NCBI GenBank assembly: GCA_036657595.1
Contig: JAVXFZ010000007.1
Span: forward strand, 1-64,000
Length of the DNA stretch: 64,000 bases
Source: Odoribacter sp036657595
GTDB taxonomy: Bacteria; Bacteroidota; Bacteroidia; Bacteroidales; Marinifilaceae
Direction of reading: 5' to 3'
Shown here: positions 1 to 8,580 of the stretch, in pieces
Layout: each line of letters opens with the position of its first letter
How positions within the stretch are numbered: the first letter of the stretch is position 1
The notes under the pieces: model-generated
The model's input: only the letters and a program-made list of their open reading frames with translations
The model's database searches: none
What the model was told of the DNA's origin: nothing
Position numbers and translations under genes: made by a program

Positions 1-42
1 TAAATAAACGAATAAACAAAGTATCACTTGAATCTGTTTATT

Positions 43-732
43 TTATTTCATTCCTTCGTAGAACACTTTCCAGAGATTATCGCTAAAAGGTGGTTTCGCG
101 GTGATGGTAAGTGTTTCCTGAGTTACCGGATGTTTAAAGCTGATACTTCGTGCGTGCAGGCTAATGCCGCCGTCTTCATTTGAACGGGGAAAACCGTATT
201 TCAGATCACCTTTGATCGGACAGCCAATTTTAGCTAACTGACAACGGATCTGATGATGACGACCGGTGTACAACTTCACTTCTAATAAATAGTATCTTTG
301 GGAACTACCGAGCAGCTTATATTCCAATGTTGCCTCTTGTGATCCGGGTTTCGGTTGGTTATAAGCGTGCGATTTATTCTTTTCTGCATCACGTACCAAA
401 TAGTTGGTCAATATTGCGTGATCTTCTGACGGTAAATTACCGACAATTGCCCAATAAATCTTTGTAATTTCTTTTTCGTGTTCCTGAAACATCTTATTCA
501 AGCGTGTCAGGGCTTTGCTGGTACGAGCAAAAATGACTACTCCGCTCACAGGACGGTCTAATCGGTGAGGAATGCCTAAATAGACATCTCCCGGTTTGTT
601 GTATTTTTGTTTAATATAAGCCTTGACTTCCTCGCTCAGGGGAGTATCACCTGTTTTATCGGCCTGTACAATATCCGAAACTTTCTTGTTGATGGCGATG
701 ATGTGATTATCCTCGTAAAGTACGTCTAACAT
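43..732 (-). CDS. RluA-family RNA pseudouridine synthase
   Basis: Isomerises a uridine in rRNA or tRNA to pseudouridine. The family signature HRLDRPVSG lies at residues 56-64, with Asp59 as the expected catalytic aspartate, and GRHHQIRCQLA near residue 157 is the second conserved block of RluA enzymes. At 229 aa it is a bare catalytic domain without the N-terminal S4 domain of RluC and RluD, so it resembles the short RluA/TruC-like members. The target base cannot be told from sequence. It is the last gene of a short minus-strand unit, 23 nt after panB. Confidence 0.9.
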   Translation of the reverse strand: MLDVLYEDNHIIAINKKVSDIVQADKTGDTPLSEEVKAYIKQKYNKPGDVYLGIPHRLDRPVSGVVIFARTSKALTRLNKMFQEHEKEITKIYWAIVGNLPSEDHAILTNYLVRDAEKNKSHAYNQPKPGSQEATLEYKLLGSSQRYYLLEVKLYTGRHHQIRCQLAKIGCPIKGDLKYGFPRSNEDGGISLHARSISFKHPVTQETLTITAKPPFSDNLWKVFYEGMK

Positions 733-755
733 AGATAAAAATTAACTGTATATGA

Positions 756-1571
756 TCAATATTGTTCTTTCTCATTGGGAAAATCGCCACTTTTCACGTC
801 CGTGATATAGTTGTTGACAGCTCCTGTTATTTCGTCAAATAAATTGTGGTAGCGACGTAAAAATCGGGGAGAAAATTCTTGAGTAATACCCAACATATCG
901 TGGATCACTAAAACTTGTCCGTCTACACCACCGCCTGCACCAATGCCGATGATCGGTATAGAAAGTTCTTTTGCCACCTGTGTTGCAAGACTTGCCGGTA
1001 CTTTTTCGAGAACAATAGCAAAACAACCGGCATCTTCCAAAAGATGTGCATCCCGAATTAGTTTTTCGGCTTCTTTTTCACTTTTTGCCCGTACGTTGTA
1101 AGTACCAAATTTATGAATACTCTGAGGGGTAAGTCCGAGGTGTCCCATAATAGGAATACCGGCGGATAGAATGCGCTGTACCGATTCAAGCACTTCTTCT
1201 CCGCCTTCGAGTTTGACTGCATCAGCAGCCGTTTCTTTCATAATGCGGATGGCTGAATGTAAAGCTTCAATACTATTCCCTTGATAACTTCCGAAAGGCA
1301 TATCAACAACGACCAATGCTCTATGTACACCTTTGACTACTGAAGCCCCGTGATAGATCATTTGGTCCAGTGTCGTAGGAAGAGTAGTTTCATTACCCGC
1401 CATTACGTTTGATGCAGAATCACCGACTAAGATAATATCAATTCCTGCTTGGTCTACGATGCGAGCCATTGAATAGTCATAGGAGGTAAGCATACTGATT
1501 TTCTCACCTTTCAGTTTCATTTCTGATAAAACGTGGGTGGTTACGACCTTTACTGCTGATTGTGTTGACAT
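756..1571 (-). CDS. panB: 3-methyl-2-oxobutanoate hydroxymethyltransferase (ketopantoate hydroxymethyltransferase)
   Basis: First step of pantothenate and CoA synthesis: transfers a hydroxymethyl group from 5,10-methylene-tetrahydrofolate to 2-oxoisovalerate to give ketopantoate. The 271 aa match the full family length. LTSYDYSMARIVDQAGID and VGDSASNV (residues 28-56, Asp51 a Mg ligand) are the classic N-terminal motifs; MGHLGLTPQS and the IIGIGAGGGVDGQVLVIHDM block near the C-terminus complete the TIM barrel. A TATCTTTG -7 element lies 28 nt upstream of the start. panC and panD are not in the window. Confidence 0.97.
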   Translation of the reverse strand: MSTQSAVKVVTTHVLSEMKLKGEKISMLTSYDYSMARIVDQAGIDIILVGDSASNVMAGNETTLPTTLDQMIYHGASVVKGVHRALVVVDMPFGSYQGNSIEALHSAIRIMKETAADAVKLEGGEEVLESVQRILSAGIPIMGHLGLTPQSIHKFGTYNVRAKSEKEAEKLIRDAHLLEDAGCFAIVLEKVPASLATQVAKELSIPIIGIGAGGGVDGQVLVIHDMLGITQEFSPRFLRRYHNLFDEITGAVNNYITDVKSGDFPNEKEQY

Positions 1572-1598
1572 AATTTTTATGATTTAATATCAATGATT

Positions 1599-1606
1599 CA
1601 AAGATA
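1599..1606 (-). promoter_or_regulatory. -7 element of panB promoter
   Basis: Reads TATCTTTG on the minus strand, an exact match to the Bacteroidota -7 consensus TAnnTTTG, and sits 28 nt before the panB start. No clear -33 TTG at the usual distance. Confidence 0.5.
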
Positions 1607-1655
1607 TGTCGTATAAAAATGAATTTCCGACAGTCTATGATTCATAAATTTAAAA

Positions 1656-2312
1656 TTATTTGAAAGTTCCAATTATTGTTTGTGAACCGACTGTTTTTTG
1701 CCCTAATTTCACTTCAATTTTTGTGTCTAATGGAAGAAATAAATCTACCCGTGAACCAAATTTGATAAAGCCGGCGTGTTGATCTTGTTTTGCTTTTCCT
1801 CCGATAGGAGCATACGAAACGATTCTTCTTGCCATAGCCCCGGCGATTTGACGCATTAAAATCGTTTGACCATTGTTACAGTCGATCACAATGGTTGTTC
1901 TTTCATTTTCTGAGGAAGATTTAGGCAGATAAGCTGCTGAAAAATTACCTTTATGATATTTGAAATACGTAATAATCCCATTCACCGGAAACCAGTTGAT
2001 GTGTACGTTTAAAATATTCATAAATATAGATACTTGAATCCTACGTTCGTGAAAACATTCTGTTTCCTCTGTTTCTTCAATGACCACAATCTTACCGTCG
2101 GCAGGAGCCAAGATGGTATTGTCGTCTCGAATAATGACCCGATTGGGAAAACGGAAAAAATTGACAATCAATAAATAAATGATAATACAGACAATCAGGA
2201 ATGTGTTGACAATACAAGCATTCGAGATAAAATAGAAAGATATCCCGTTGAGTACGATCAGTATAATTAAGATTTTTAACAGTAATATATATCCTGCTTT
2301 ATGTATAGTCAT
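1656..2312 (-). CDS. psd: Phosphatidylserine decarboxylase, short proenzyme
   Basis: Decarboxylates phosphatidylserine to phosphatidylethanolamine at the inner membrane. Residues about 8-52 are two hydrophobic segments. ILAPADGKIVVIEE (67-80) is the conserved PSD entry motif, and FGSR at 185-188 contains the Gly186-Ser187 self-cleavage site that creates the pyruvoyl cofactor on the alpha chain. At 218 aa it belongs to the short, archaetidylserine-decarboxylase-like class usual in Bacteroidota. It lies 124 nt downstream of cdsA on the same strand, which ties two phospholipid steps together, though it also has its own -7 element. Confidence 0.95.
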   Translation of the reverse strand: MTIHKAGYILLLKILIILIVLNGISFYFISNACIVNTFLIVCIIIYLLIVNFFRFPNRVIIRDDNTILAPADGKIVVIEETEETECFHERRIQVSIFMNILNVHINWFPVNGIITYFKYHKGNFSAAYLPKSSSENERTTIVIDCNNGQTILMRQIAGAMARRIVSYAPIGGKAKQDQHAGFIKFGSRVDLFLPLDTKIEVKLGQKTVGSQTIIGTFK

Positions 2313-2346
2313 ATTTCTTACTTTAAGTTTTATACGATTTAGCCTG

Positions 2347-2354
2347 CAAAGGTA
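2347..2354 (-). promoter_or_regulatory. -7 element of psd promoter
   Basis: TACCTTTG on the minus strand matches TAnnTTTG and lies 34 nt upstream of psd, between cdsA and psd. It suggests psd can be transcribed separately from cdsA. Confidence 0.5.
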
Positions 2355-2436
2355 TTAATTTTCGATTGAAAAACTATATCCATTTATAAAGTTTTTAAAC
2401 GTTGCTATGCGGCGATTAAAAGTATCCAAAGATTAA

Positions 2437-3252
2437 TTATAAATCAAAAGTCAGGGCTAAATAAACAAATATAACCGGTAGGGCAAAAAGCAGGGAATCA
2501 AGTCGGTCTAATACGCCTCCGTGTCCGGGTAATATATGACCGGAATCTTTGATTTCGATACACCTTTTAAACATTGATTCAATCAGATCGCCGAAGCTAC
2601 CGAACACAACGACTATGAGTGAGATAATAGTCGTATCGACAATACTTAAACCGTCAATATAAGGAGCAATCATTAATCCGGCGATAATCGTCATCACTCC
2701 GCCGCCGATAGCTCCTTCCCACGATTTTTTGGGGGAGATACGGGGGAATAACTTATGTTTTCCAAATTTTGAACCAAACAAATAGGCAAACGTATCATTA
2801 AACCACACCAACATAAAAGGGAAGAAGATGATAGCCGGTTGCCAATGATCTGTACAGATATAAGGAAAATAAATCAATAGGGTAAATGGGAGAGTCAGAT
2901 AAAACAGGACATAAATGGAAAAAGCTAAATTTTGAAAAGCGTGTGTCCGTTTGCGGTATAATTCGCAGATTCCTAATATAAATGTTGTGATAAAAAAGTA
3001 AAGATAACCTTCTCGGTAATTCAAATAATTATCTAAAAATCCGGCAGTGAATAGAGCACTTCCACAGATAATACACAGAGGGCGGTTAATTTTTATGTGT
3101 ATAATATTTGCCATGTGGCTAAATTCCAAGATTCCGATAATATTTATAATGAAAAAAAGCGTAAAAAAACAGAGTGGATGTATAAAGATACAAGCTGTTA
3201 AAATCATTACAAATAGAAATCCGCTGATGGTTCGTTTACCGAAATTGTTCAC
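2437..3252 (-). CDS. cdsA: Phosphatidate cytidylyltransferase (CDP-diacylglycerol synthase)
   Basis: Makes CDP-diacylglycerol from phosphatidate and CTP, the branch point to all phospholipids. The protein is hydrophobic throughout, with about 7-8 membrane segments. The C-terminal signature is intact: MFKRCIEIKDSGHILPGHGG followed by VLDRLDS, containing the K-D and DRxDS metal and CTP-binding residues; the earlier SPKKSWEGAIGG motif (near residue 174) is also family-typical. The length of 271 aa is normal. A strong hairpin separates it from ftsH upstream. Confidence 0.96.
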   Translation of the reverse strand: MNNFGKRTISGFLFVMILTACIFIHPLCFFTLFFIINIIGILEFSHMANIIHIKINRPLCIICGSALFTAGFLDNYLNYREGYLYFFITTFILGICELYRKRTHAFQNLAFSIYVLFYLTLPFTLLIYFPYICTDHWQPAIIFFPFMLVWFNDTFAYLFGSKFGKHKLFPRISPKKSWEGAIGGGVMTIIAGLMIAPYIDGLSIVDTTIISLIVVVFGSFGDLIESMFKRCIEIKDSGHILPGHGGVLDRLDSLLFALPVIFVYLALTFDL

Positions 3253-3282
3253 AATATCTATATTTTAAAAATTAAAAATATA

Positions 3283-3335
3283 TAAAAAAACTCTTTCAAT
3301 ATACTGATTGCAAATCAACATATCGAAAGAGTTTT
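3283..3335 (-). terminator. Terminator after ftsH
   Basis: AACTCTTTC (3289-3297) pairs with GAAAGAGTT (3325-3333). On the minus strand the stem is followed by a run of Ts (3283-3289). It lies just past the ftsH stop codon. Confidence 0.75.
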
Positions 3336-3349
3336 ATTATATGGATATA

Positions 3350-5374
3350 TTATTTCTCACTTACGACGTCTTCTGTTTCCTCTGTTTGTGCTATTTCGTC
3401 TGTCGTTTGGGGAGTTTCTTCTTCTTCCTCTTTCCAAGGTCGTTTCCCTAAGATTTGTTCCAGATCATCGCTGAAGATTACTTCTCTTTCCAACAACAAT
3501 TCCGCCACTTGTTTGTGCTCATTGTGGTGTTCTGCCAATAACTGCTTTGCTCGGGCATAAGCATTCTCTATTAGTTCTTTCACCTCACTGTCGATTAATT
3601 CTGCCGTTTTATCCGAATACGGTTTTGTAAAACTATAATCGCTTTGTCCGGATGAATCGTAATAACTCAAGTTTCCAATTTTCGGACTCATACCGAAGAC
3701 TGTTACCATCGCATAAGCCTGTTTCGTAGCACGTTCCAAATCATTCTGTGCTCCGGTGGATATTTGTCCGAAAGTTTGTTCTTCGGCTGCACGTCCGCCC
3801 AATACAGAACACATTTGATCTAATAATTGCGCTTTTGTAGTAATTTGTCGTTCCTGCGGCAAATACCAAGCTGCACCTAAGGCTTTCCCACGAGGTACAA
3901 TGGTCACTTTCAATAGGGGATGAGCGTGTTCCAACAACCAAGATACAGTGGCGTGTCCGGCTTCGTGGTAAGCGATGGCTTTCTTTTCGCTGACCTTAAT
4001 AACTTTGCTGCGATTTTCCAATCCTCCGACAATTCGGTCAATGGCATCCAAAAAGTCTTGCTTTTCCACTTCATTTTTATCTTTGCGGGCAGCGATTAAA
4101 GCTGCTTCATTGGTGACATTAGCAATATCGGCTCCTGAAAATCCGGGAGTTTGCTTCGCTAAGAATGGAATATCAACATCTTCGCCTAACTTTAACGGTT
4201 GTAGATGGACTTTGAAAATTTCTTCCCGATCTTTTAATTCCGGAAGGTCAACATAAATCTGTCTGTCAAAGCGTCCGGCACGAAGCAGGGCACTATCGAG
4301 AATATCCGCCCGATTGGTAGCAGCCAAGATGATAACGCCTGAATTGGTTTCAAAACCATCCATCTCTGTCAGTAATTGATTTAAGGTATTTTCCCTTTCG
4401 TCATTGGAACCCATATTTGGATTTTTTCCTCGGGCGCGTCCGATGGCATCAATTTCATCAATAAAGATAATACAAGGGGCTTTTTCTTTCGCTTGTTTGA
4501 ATAAGTCCCGGACACGTGATGCGCCGACACCCACAAACATTTCAACAAAATCAGATCCCGACATAGAGAAGAAAGGTACGTTTGCTTCTCCCGCCATCGC
4601 TTTTGCCATTAAGGTCTTACCGGTTCCCGGAGGCCCCACTAACAAGGCTCCCTTAGGAATCTTTCCTCCTAATTTGGTATATTTATCCGGCGATTTCAGA
4701 AAGGAAACAATTTCTTCCACTTCCTGTTTGGCTTCTGCTAATCCGGCAACATCTTTAAAAGTTACTTTCGTATTGGTGTCTTTGTCGAAAAGTTTAGCTT
4801 GTGATTTACCGACATTAAAGACTCCTCCGGGTCCGCCGCCACCTTTACTCATACGCCGGAAGAAAAAGATCCAGATGAAGACGATTAAAGCAATCGGGAA
4901 GAGAAAAGAAATAATATTTCCCCAACCTTCATATTCTTTATCATAGTCTATTTTAGTAGATGCAGCCTCCGGTGTCGTTTTTATTATTTCATCGAAATCT
5001 TTCATAAAGGTTTCCTGAGGACCGGTCATACAATAAAATTGAGGACCGGAACTTGAATTTTTGAAACCTTTGGATTTCAATTGTGAGTAATTCTCAATTC
5101 TATCCGGTTTTATAAATATATTTGCCTGTCCCGTGTTGGTGATGACTTTTATTTCGTCTACATCACCTTTTACTAACATTTTGCTTTTTACTTCTTGCCA
5201 CGTTGTGCGCACCGGTTCGGATTGCATATTAAAAAACTGGAAGCCGATGATGACGACTGCCAGTATAATGTATAGCCAATAACCGTTGAACTTAGGAGTT
5301 TTCATCGTTTTACCGCCACCTACCGGAGGGAAATTAAATCCGCCGTCTTTCTTATTTTCTTTATTTTCTGCCAT
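3350..5374 (-). CDS. ftsH: ATP-dependent zinc metalloprotease FtsH
   Basis: Membrane-anchored AAA+ protease for quality control of membrane proteins and regulatory substrates. Order of parts: transmembrane segments at about 33-50 and 153-173 flank a periplasmic domain; Walker A GPPGTGKT at 247-254; Walker B IIFIDEIDAIG near 302-312; arginine-finger region LLRAGRFDRQ; zinc-protease motif HEAGH at 470-474; acidic, glutamate-rich tail from about 645. The length of 674 aa is usual for the phylum. It follows rsfS by 33 nt, an arrangement that fits one transcript. Confidence 0.98.
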   Translation of the reverse strand: MAENKENKKDGGFNFPPVGGGKTMKTPKFNGYWLYIILAVVIIGFQFFNMQSEPVRTTWQEVKSKMLVKGDVDEIKVITNTGQANIFIKPDRIENYSQLKSKGFKNSSSGPQFYCMTGPQETFMKDFDEIIKTTPEAASTKIDYDKEYEGWGNIISFLFPIALIVFIWIFFFRRMSKGGGGPGGVFNVGKSQAKLFDKDTNTKVTFKDVAGLAEAKQEVEEIVSFLKSPDKYTKLGGKIPKGALLVGPPGTGKTLMAKAMAGEANVPFFSMSGSDFVEMFVGVGASRVRDLFKQAKEKAPCIIFIDEIDAIGRARGKNPNMGSNDERENTLNQLLTEMDGFETNSGVIILAATNRADILDSALLRAGRFDRQIYVDLPELKDREEIFKVHLQPLKLGEDVDIPFLAKQTPGFSGADIANVTNEAALIAARKDKNEVEKQDFLDAIDRIVGGLENRSKVIKVSEKKAIAYHEAGHATVSWLLEHAHPLLKVTIVPRGKALGAAWYLPQERQITTKAQLLDQMCSVLGGRAAEEQTFGQISTGAQNDLERATKQAYAMVTVFGMSPKIGNLSYYDSSGQSDYSFTKPYSDKTAELIDSEVKELIENAYARAKQLLAEHHNEHKQVAELLLEREVIFSDDLEQILGKRPWKEEEEETPQTTDEIAQTEETEDVVSEK

Positions 5375-5407
5375 ATATATAAATTCTCTTTCTTTCGTTG
5401 TTTATTT

Positions 5408-5770
5408 TTATTCTTCGCATTGAGGCATCACCTCAACGATTCCGTCGCCCCAAAATTCTTCTAATTTATAATAATCTCTCAATTCTTCGTCAAAAATATG
5501 CACAATCACATCACCGTAATCCATCACTACCCACTGTGAGGTGTTTAAGCCTTCACAATGATAGGGGGTTTCTTTTAAATCTTTCCTGACTTTTTCTTCC
5601 ACCATATCTGTTAGACCTGTAATATGCGTACCTGAAGTCCCATTGCATATTACGAAAAAATTGCAAAAACAGTTCTCTATTTTTCTCAAATCAATTTTTA
5701 CGATCCGATGTGCTTTTCTATCTTCCAGAGCCTCAATTACTTTATCTACAATCTTTTCTGTATTTAACAT
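5408..5770 (-). CDS. rsfS: Ribosomal silencing factor RsfS (Iojap family)
   Basis: Binds L14 of the large ribosomal subunit and blocks subunit joining when nutrients run low. The 120 aa form a single Oligomerisation domain of the DUF143/Iojap type: an N-terminal helix, then FFVICNGTSGTHITGL and the family hallmark DVIVHIFDEELRDYYKLEEF followed by WGD near the C-terminus. First gene of a transcript with ftsH; a TATATTTG -7 element lies 25 nt upstream. Confidence 0.95.
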   Translation of the reverse strand: MLNTEKIVDKVIEALEDRKAHRIVKIDLRKIENCFCNFFVICNGTSGTHITGLTDMVEEKVRKDLKETPYHCEGLNTSQWVVMDYGDVIVHIFDEELRDYYKLEEFWGDGIVEVMPQCEE

Positions 5771-5794
5771 TTTAGGTTACAACTTTTAAAGCTA

Positions 5795-5802
5795 CAAATA
5801 TA
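5795..5802 (-). promoter_or_regulatory. -7 element of rsfS-ftsH promoter
   Basis: TATATTTG on the minus strand matches TAnnTTTG and is placed 25 nt upstream of rsfS. Confidence 0.5.
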
Positions 5803-5897
5803 CACTATTTATCTACGATCTACTAAAAACTAAAAATTAAAAACGCATATACCTAAATATTTAAGGTCTTCGCGCCTGTTTTTTTATTATTCTTTTA

Positions 5898-5905
5898 TAG
5901 TTTTG
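5898..5905 (+). promoter_or_regulatory. -7 element of aminotransferase promoter
   Basis: TAGTTTTG matches TAnnTTTG. Transcription would start near 5912, leaving about 70 nt before the preferred start at 5984. Confidence 0.4.
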
Positions 5906-5983
5906 TAGACAATTTAATGGCTTGAAATGTTTCGCAGCAAGTCAAGCTATTTTTATTTTGCTAATTTGTTTAAACCAGATAAA

Positions 5984-7075
5984 ATGAAGACATATCAAAT
6001 CCCTATGGTACCCGGTCCTGTTTCTGTGTCACGGGAAGTGCTTGAAGCCGGAATGGTGAATTTTGGATCGGCGGATCTTGAAAAAGATTACATTGAATTA
6101 TACAAAGCGACCGAAAAATCATTGCGAAAAGTGATGCAAACCCGTAATAGTGTAGTTATTCAGACCGGTGAAGGGATGTTGGCATTGTGGAGTGGATTAA
6201 AAAGTTGTCTACTGCCGGGGGATAAAGTATTGACCTTATCTACCGGACTTTTTGGGTATGGTATCGGTGGAATGGCTGAATCCATCGGGTGTGAAGTGAA
6301 AACGTTGGGATTTGGATTTGATGAAACATTAAGTGACTTTGAATTAATCGAAAAGGCGATCCGTGAATTTCAGCCGAAAATGATTACAATGGTGCAAAAT
6401 GAAACACCAAGTGGAACGATGAATCCGGTGGCAGAAATCGGAGCGTTGAAAGAAAAATACGGAGTGCCTTTATTCTATGTCGATGCAGTATCCGGAATGG
6501 GAGGGAGTGTGGTTAAAACGGATGAATGGAAGATAGACCTTTGTCTTGGTGCTTCACAAAAATGCCTTTCCGCACCGGCATCAATGTCGTTTTTATCGGT
6601 GAGCGATAAGGCTTGGGAAATCATTGAAGAGATCAACTATGTTGGCTACGATGCTCTTTTACCTTTCCACACAGCCGTAAAAAATGCCTATTTCCCTTAC
6701 ACTCCTTATTGGCACGGTACGGCACAACTGCATTGTGCTTGCGGGATGTTATTGGAAGAGGGATTAAGCAAAGCGATTCTTCGTCATAAAAAGGTAGCAG
6801 AATATTGTCGTAAAAGAGCGGTTGAGATGGGCTTGACATTATATCCGGCAGTGGATGCAACACCTTCGCCTACCGTGACGGCACTTTACGTACCGAATAA
6901 CATCTCTTGGAAAAATCTGGATCTTCGCCTGAGAGCTGAAGGATTAGTTGTTGGAGGAAATTACGGTTGTTTGTCAGGAGAAGTATTCCGGATCGGACAC
7001 ATGGGGACACAGGCAAATTTAAATCAGGTAAAAGAGGCGATGGACATTCTTCAACAGGTATTGCTTGCTATTTAA
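5984..7075 (+). CDS. Class V aminotransferase (alanine-glyoxylate aminotransferase-like)
   Basis: PLP-dependent fold-type I aminotransferase of the alanine-glyoxylate / pyridoxamine-pyruvate group. I start it at 5984, where MKTYQIPMVPGPVSV gives the family's normal N-terminus; an in-frame ATG at 5927 would add a 19-residue, poorly conserved extension. Visible motifs: GEGMLALWSG (phosphate loop), YVDAVSGMGG with the PLP-stacking Asp, and LGASQKCLSAP with the Schiff-base Lys (residue 193 of the 363-aa form). The substrate cannot be told. It opens a plus-strand cluster with small membrane-protein genes that give no metabolic clue. Confidence 0.88.
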   Translation: MKTYQIPMVPGPVSVSREVLEAGMVNFGSADLEKDYIELYKATEKSLRKVMQTRNSVVIQTGEGMLALWSGLKSCLLPGDKVLTLSTGLFGYGIGGMAESIGCEVKTLGFGFDETLSDFELIEKAIREFQPKMITMVQNETPSGTMNPVAEIGALKEKYGVPLFYVDAVSGMGGSVVKTDEWKIDLCLGASQKCLSAPASMSFLSVSDKAWEIIEEINYVGYDALLPFHTAVKNAYFPYTPYWHGTAQLHCACGMLLEEGLSKAILRHKKVAEYCRKRAVEMGLTLYPAVDATPSPTVTALYVPNNISWKNLDLRLRAEGLVVGGNYGCLSGEVFRIGHMGTQANLNQVKEAMDILQQVLLAI

Positions 7076-7117
7076 TGGATGGAAAAAATCTGTAACTTTA
7101 TCCTTCATTCGTCGTAA

Positions 7118-7417
7118 ATGATGCTCGATTGGCTGGAAGAACACCAATTGCCCTGTTTGTTTAAAGCTATATTTGGGGTGAGATGTCCTGTCTGTGGCTT
7201 TCAAACAGCGATATTGGCATTATTGAGGGGTGATTGGATCACCTCGTTGAATGCTTGGTCGCCCCTGTTGCCGTTGATGGTCTTTTTGATTCTTGCAACT
7301 CTCCGGATTTGCGGTTTAAAAAAAATAACTGCAGGGACATTAAAAAGTTTCGGTTTTGTTTGTTTGATAATAATATTAATTTCATATTTGCTCCAATTAA
7401 GTGTTAATAATATCTAA
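7118..7417 (+). CDS. DUF2752 family small membrane protein
   Basis: 99 aa. The hallmark is the short cysteine motif CPVCGFQTAILALLRGD (about residues 24-40), which matches the CPxCGxTRA pattern of DUF2752, followed by two hydrophobic segments (about 49-65 and 77-93). No biochemical function is known to me for the family. The first two codons are both ATG, so the start could be 7118 or 7121. It sits 11 nt before the next membrane-protein gene, so the two are probably co-transcribed. Confidence 0.85.
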   Translation: MMLDWLEEHQLPCLFKAIFGVRCPVCGFQTAILALLRGDWITSLNAWSPLLPLMVFLILATLRICGLKKITAGTLKSFGFVCLIIILISYLLQLSVNNI

Positions 7418-7428
7418 TATGCAATGTT

Positions 7429-7770
7429 ATGGAAATCACTGATAAAGCACAACGCGATCTGCCCAATTCGTCGGCTATTTTAGTGTTGGGCATTCTTTCA
7501 CTGGTCTTTTGTTGGTGCTACGGATTTATCGGATTGATTTTAGGAATTATCGCTGTTGTTATGGCAAATGGACAACGTAAAATTTATTTAGAAGCGACTT
7601 CTGCCTACACAGAAAGTTCTTTTAAAAATTTAAATGCCGGACGGATATGCGGGATTATAGGAATCAGCATCTCTGCTTTTATTCTGGCATTGTGGTTGTT
7701 CATCTTTTTGGGCATCGTTACTTTAGGATTAGGTGCATTGGGATTAGGAACTGTTGCTTGTGGATTGTAA
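7429..7770 (+). CDS. Small DUF4190/CCC-motif-type membrane protein
   Basis: 113 aa with an N-terminal membrane hairpin (about 17-48, containing LGILSLVFCWCYGFIGLILG) and a second hydrophobic hairpin at about 72-113 rich in Gly and Leu. The linker between them is polar (NGQRKIYLEATSAYTESS). The CWCYG stretch with glycine-rich turns is typical of the CCC-motif/DUF4190 group in Bacteroidota, often beside DUF2752 genes as here. Function unknown; pairing with DUF2752 suggests a shared membrane role. Confidence 0.75.
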   Translation: MEITDKAQRDLPNSSAILVLGILSLVFCWCYGFIGLILGIIAVVMANGQRKIYLEATSAYTESSFKNLNAGRICGIIGISISAFILALWLFIFLGIVTLGLGALGLGTVACGL

Positions 7771-7785
7771 AAATAATAAATAATT

Positions 7786-8430
7786 ATGGACTATAGATTT
7801 GAAATCAGTAAACCGGACAGTACAGACTTCAGGTGTGAAATTGCTATTAATGGAGAACAAACTTTCCAGCAATTCCACGACAAAATTGTTGAAACATTAG
7901 AATTTGACGGCTCTCAAATGGCTTCTTTTTTCACCTTAGATAAAGTGGGAAATCGTGGAAAAGAAATCGCTTTGATGGAGATGTCGGCAGATGATGAAGA
8001 GGATAACAATACATTAGTAATGGATGTTACGACGATTCGTGAAATCGTTAATGCCAGTTGCATCGAATTGGAATATGTCTATGATTTCTTTTCAAACAAA
8101 TTTCTAAAAGTCGAATATGCCGGTGAATATATTGGTGACTCTGCCGACGTTTTACCGCTGTGTGTGTATTGTGACGGCGAACTTCCTCAACAAACGGAAT
8201 ACGACGCAAAAGAAGATTGGGCGTATGACAAGGATGATGACGACTATGACGATAGTTTTGTCGAAGAATTTGGAGAAACGCGGAGAAGTAAAAAAGGAGT
8301 TGATGATGACGATGAAGATTATCGCTTTGGTGATGATGATGAGTACAAAGAAGATGACTTTGGAGAAGAAGAAGACGGAAAATACGACGACCGTTATGAA
8401 AGCTTGGATGATTATATAGATAAATTGTAA
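7786..8430 (+). CDS. pRiA4b ORF-3-like protein with long acidic tail
   Basis: 214 aa in two parts. Residues 1 to about 135 resemble the plasmid pRiA4b ORF-3 fold (N-terminal MDYRFEISKPDS, then FQQFHDKIVETLEFDGSQMA, and FLKVEYAGEY). From about 137 to the end the protein is a low-complexity Asp/Glu-rich tail with Tyr and Lys interspersed, for example DKDDDDYDDSFVEEFGE. The family is conserved in Bacteroidota but I know no established function; the acidic tail suggests a partner that is basic, such as a nucleic-acid-binding protein (inference). It begins 15 nt after the previous gene. Confidence 0.7.
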   Translation: MDYRFEISKPDSTDFRCEIAINGEQTFQQFHDKIVETLEFDGSQMASFFTLDKVGNRGKEIALMEMSADDEEDNNTLVMDVTTIREIVNASCIELEYVYDFFSNKFLKVEYAGEYIGDSADVLPLCVYCDGELPQQTEYDAKEDWAYDKDDDDYDDSFVEEFGETRRSKKGVDDDDEDYRFGDDDEYKEDDFGEEEDGKYDDRYESLDDYIDKL

Positions 8431-8458
8431 TTAAAGCCACAGAGGGTTTAATGTGTAG

Positions 8459-8538
8459 CCCGGCGTATAGAAACCGACACTTTCTTTATTCGATGGAACA
8501 ATACTATGAATAAACAACAGGTCGTTCTTTACGCCGGG
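8459..8538 (+). other. Long imperfect hairpin ahead of miaA
   Basis: CCCGGCGTA (8459-8467) is exactly complementary to TACGCCGGG (8530-8538). Inside it AGAA (8469-8472) pairs with TTCT (8525-8528), CGAC (8475-8478) with GTCG (8521-8524), and TTTATTC (8485-8491) with GAATAAA (8508-8514), leaving a 16-nt apical loop. Four T residues follow the base. It could be a terminator for the upstream genes, a small structured RNA, or a miniature inverted-repeat element; sequence alone does not decide. Confidence 0.55.
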
Positions 8539-8580
8539 TTTTCATATTCAAAACAACAACTCGCCAGTGTGCCCAATTGA

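Noticed and set aside
8048..8440. His-rich minus-strand ORF opposite the acidic-tail gene
   Set aside because: It is the antisense of the Asp/Glu codon run, so its His/Leu richness is a shadow.
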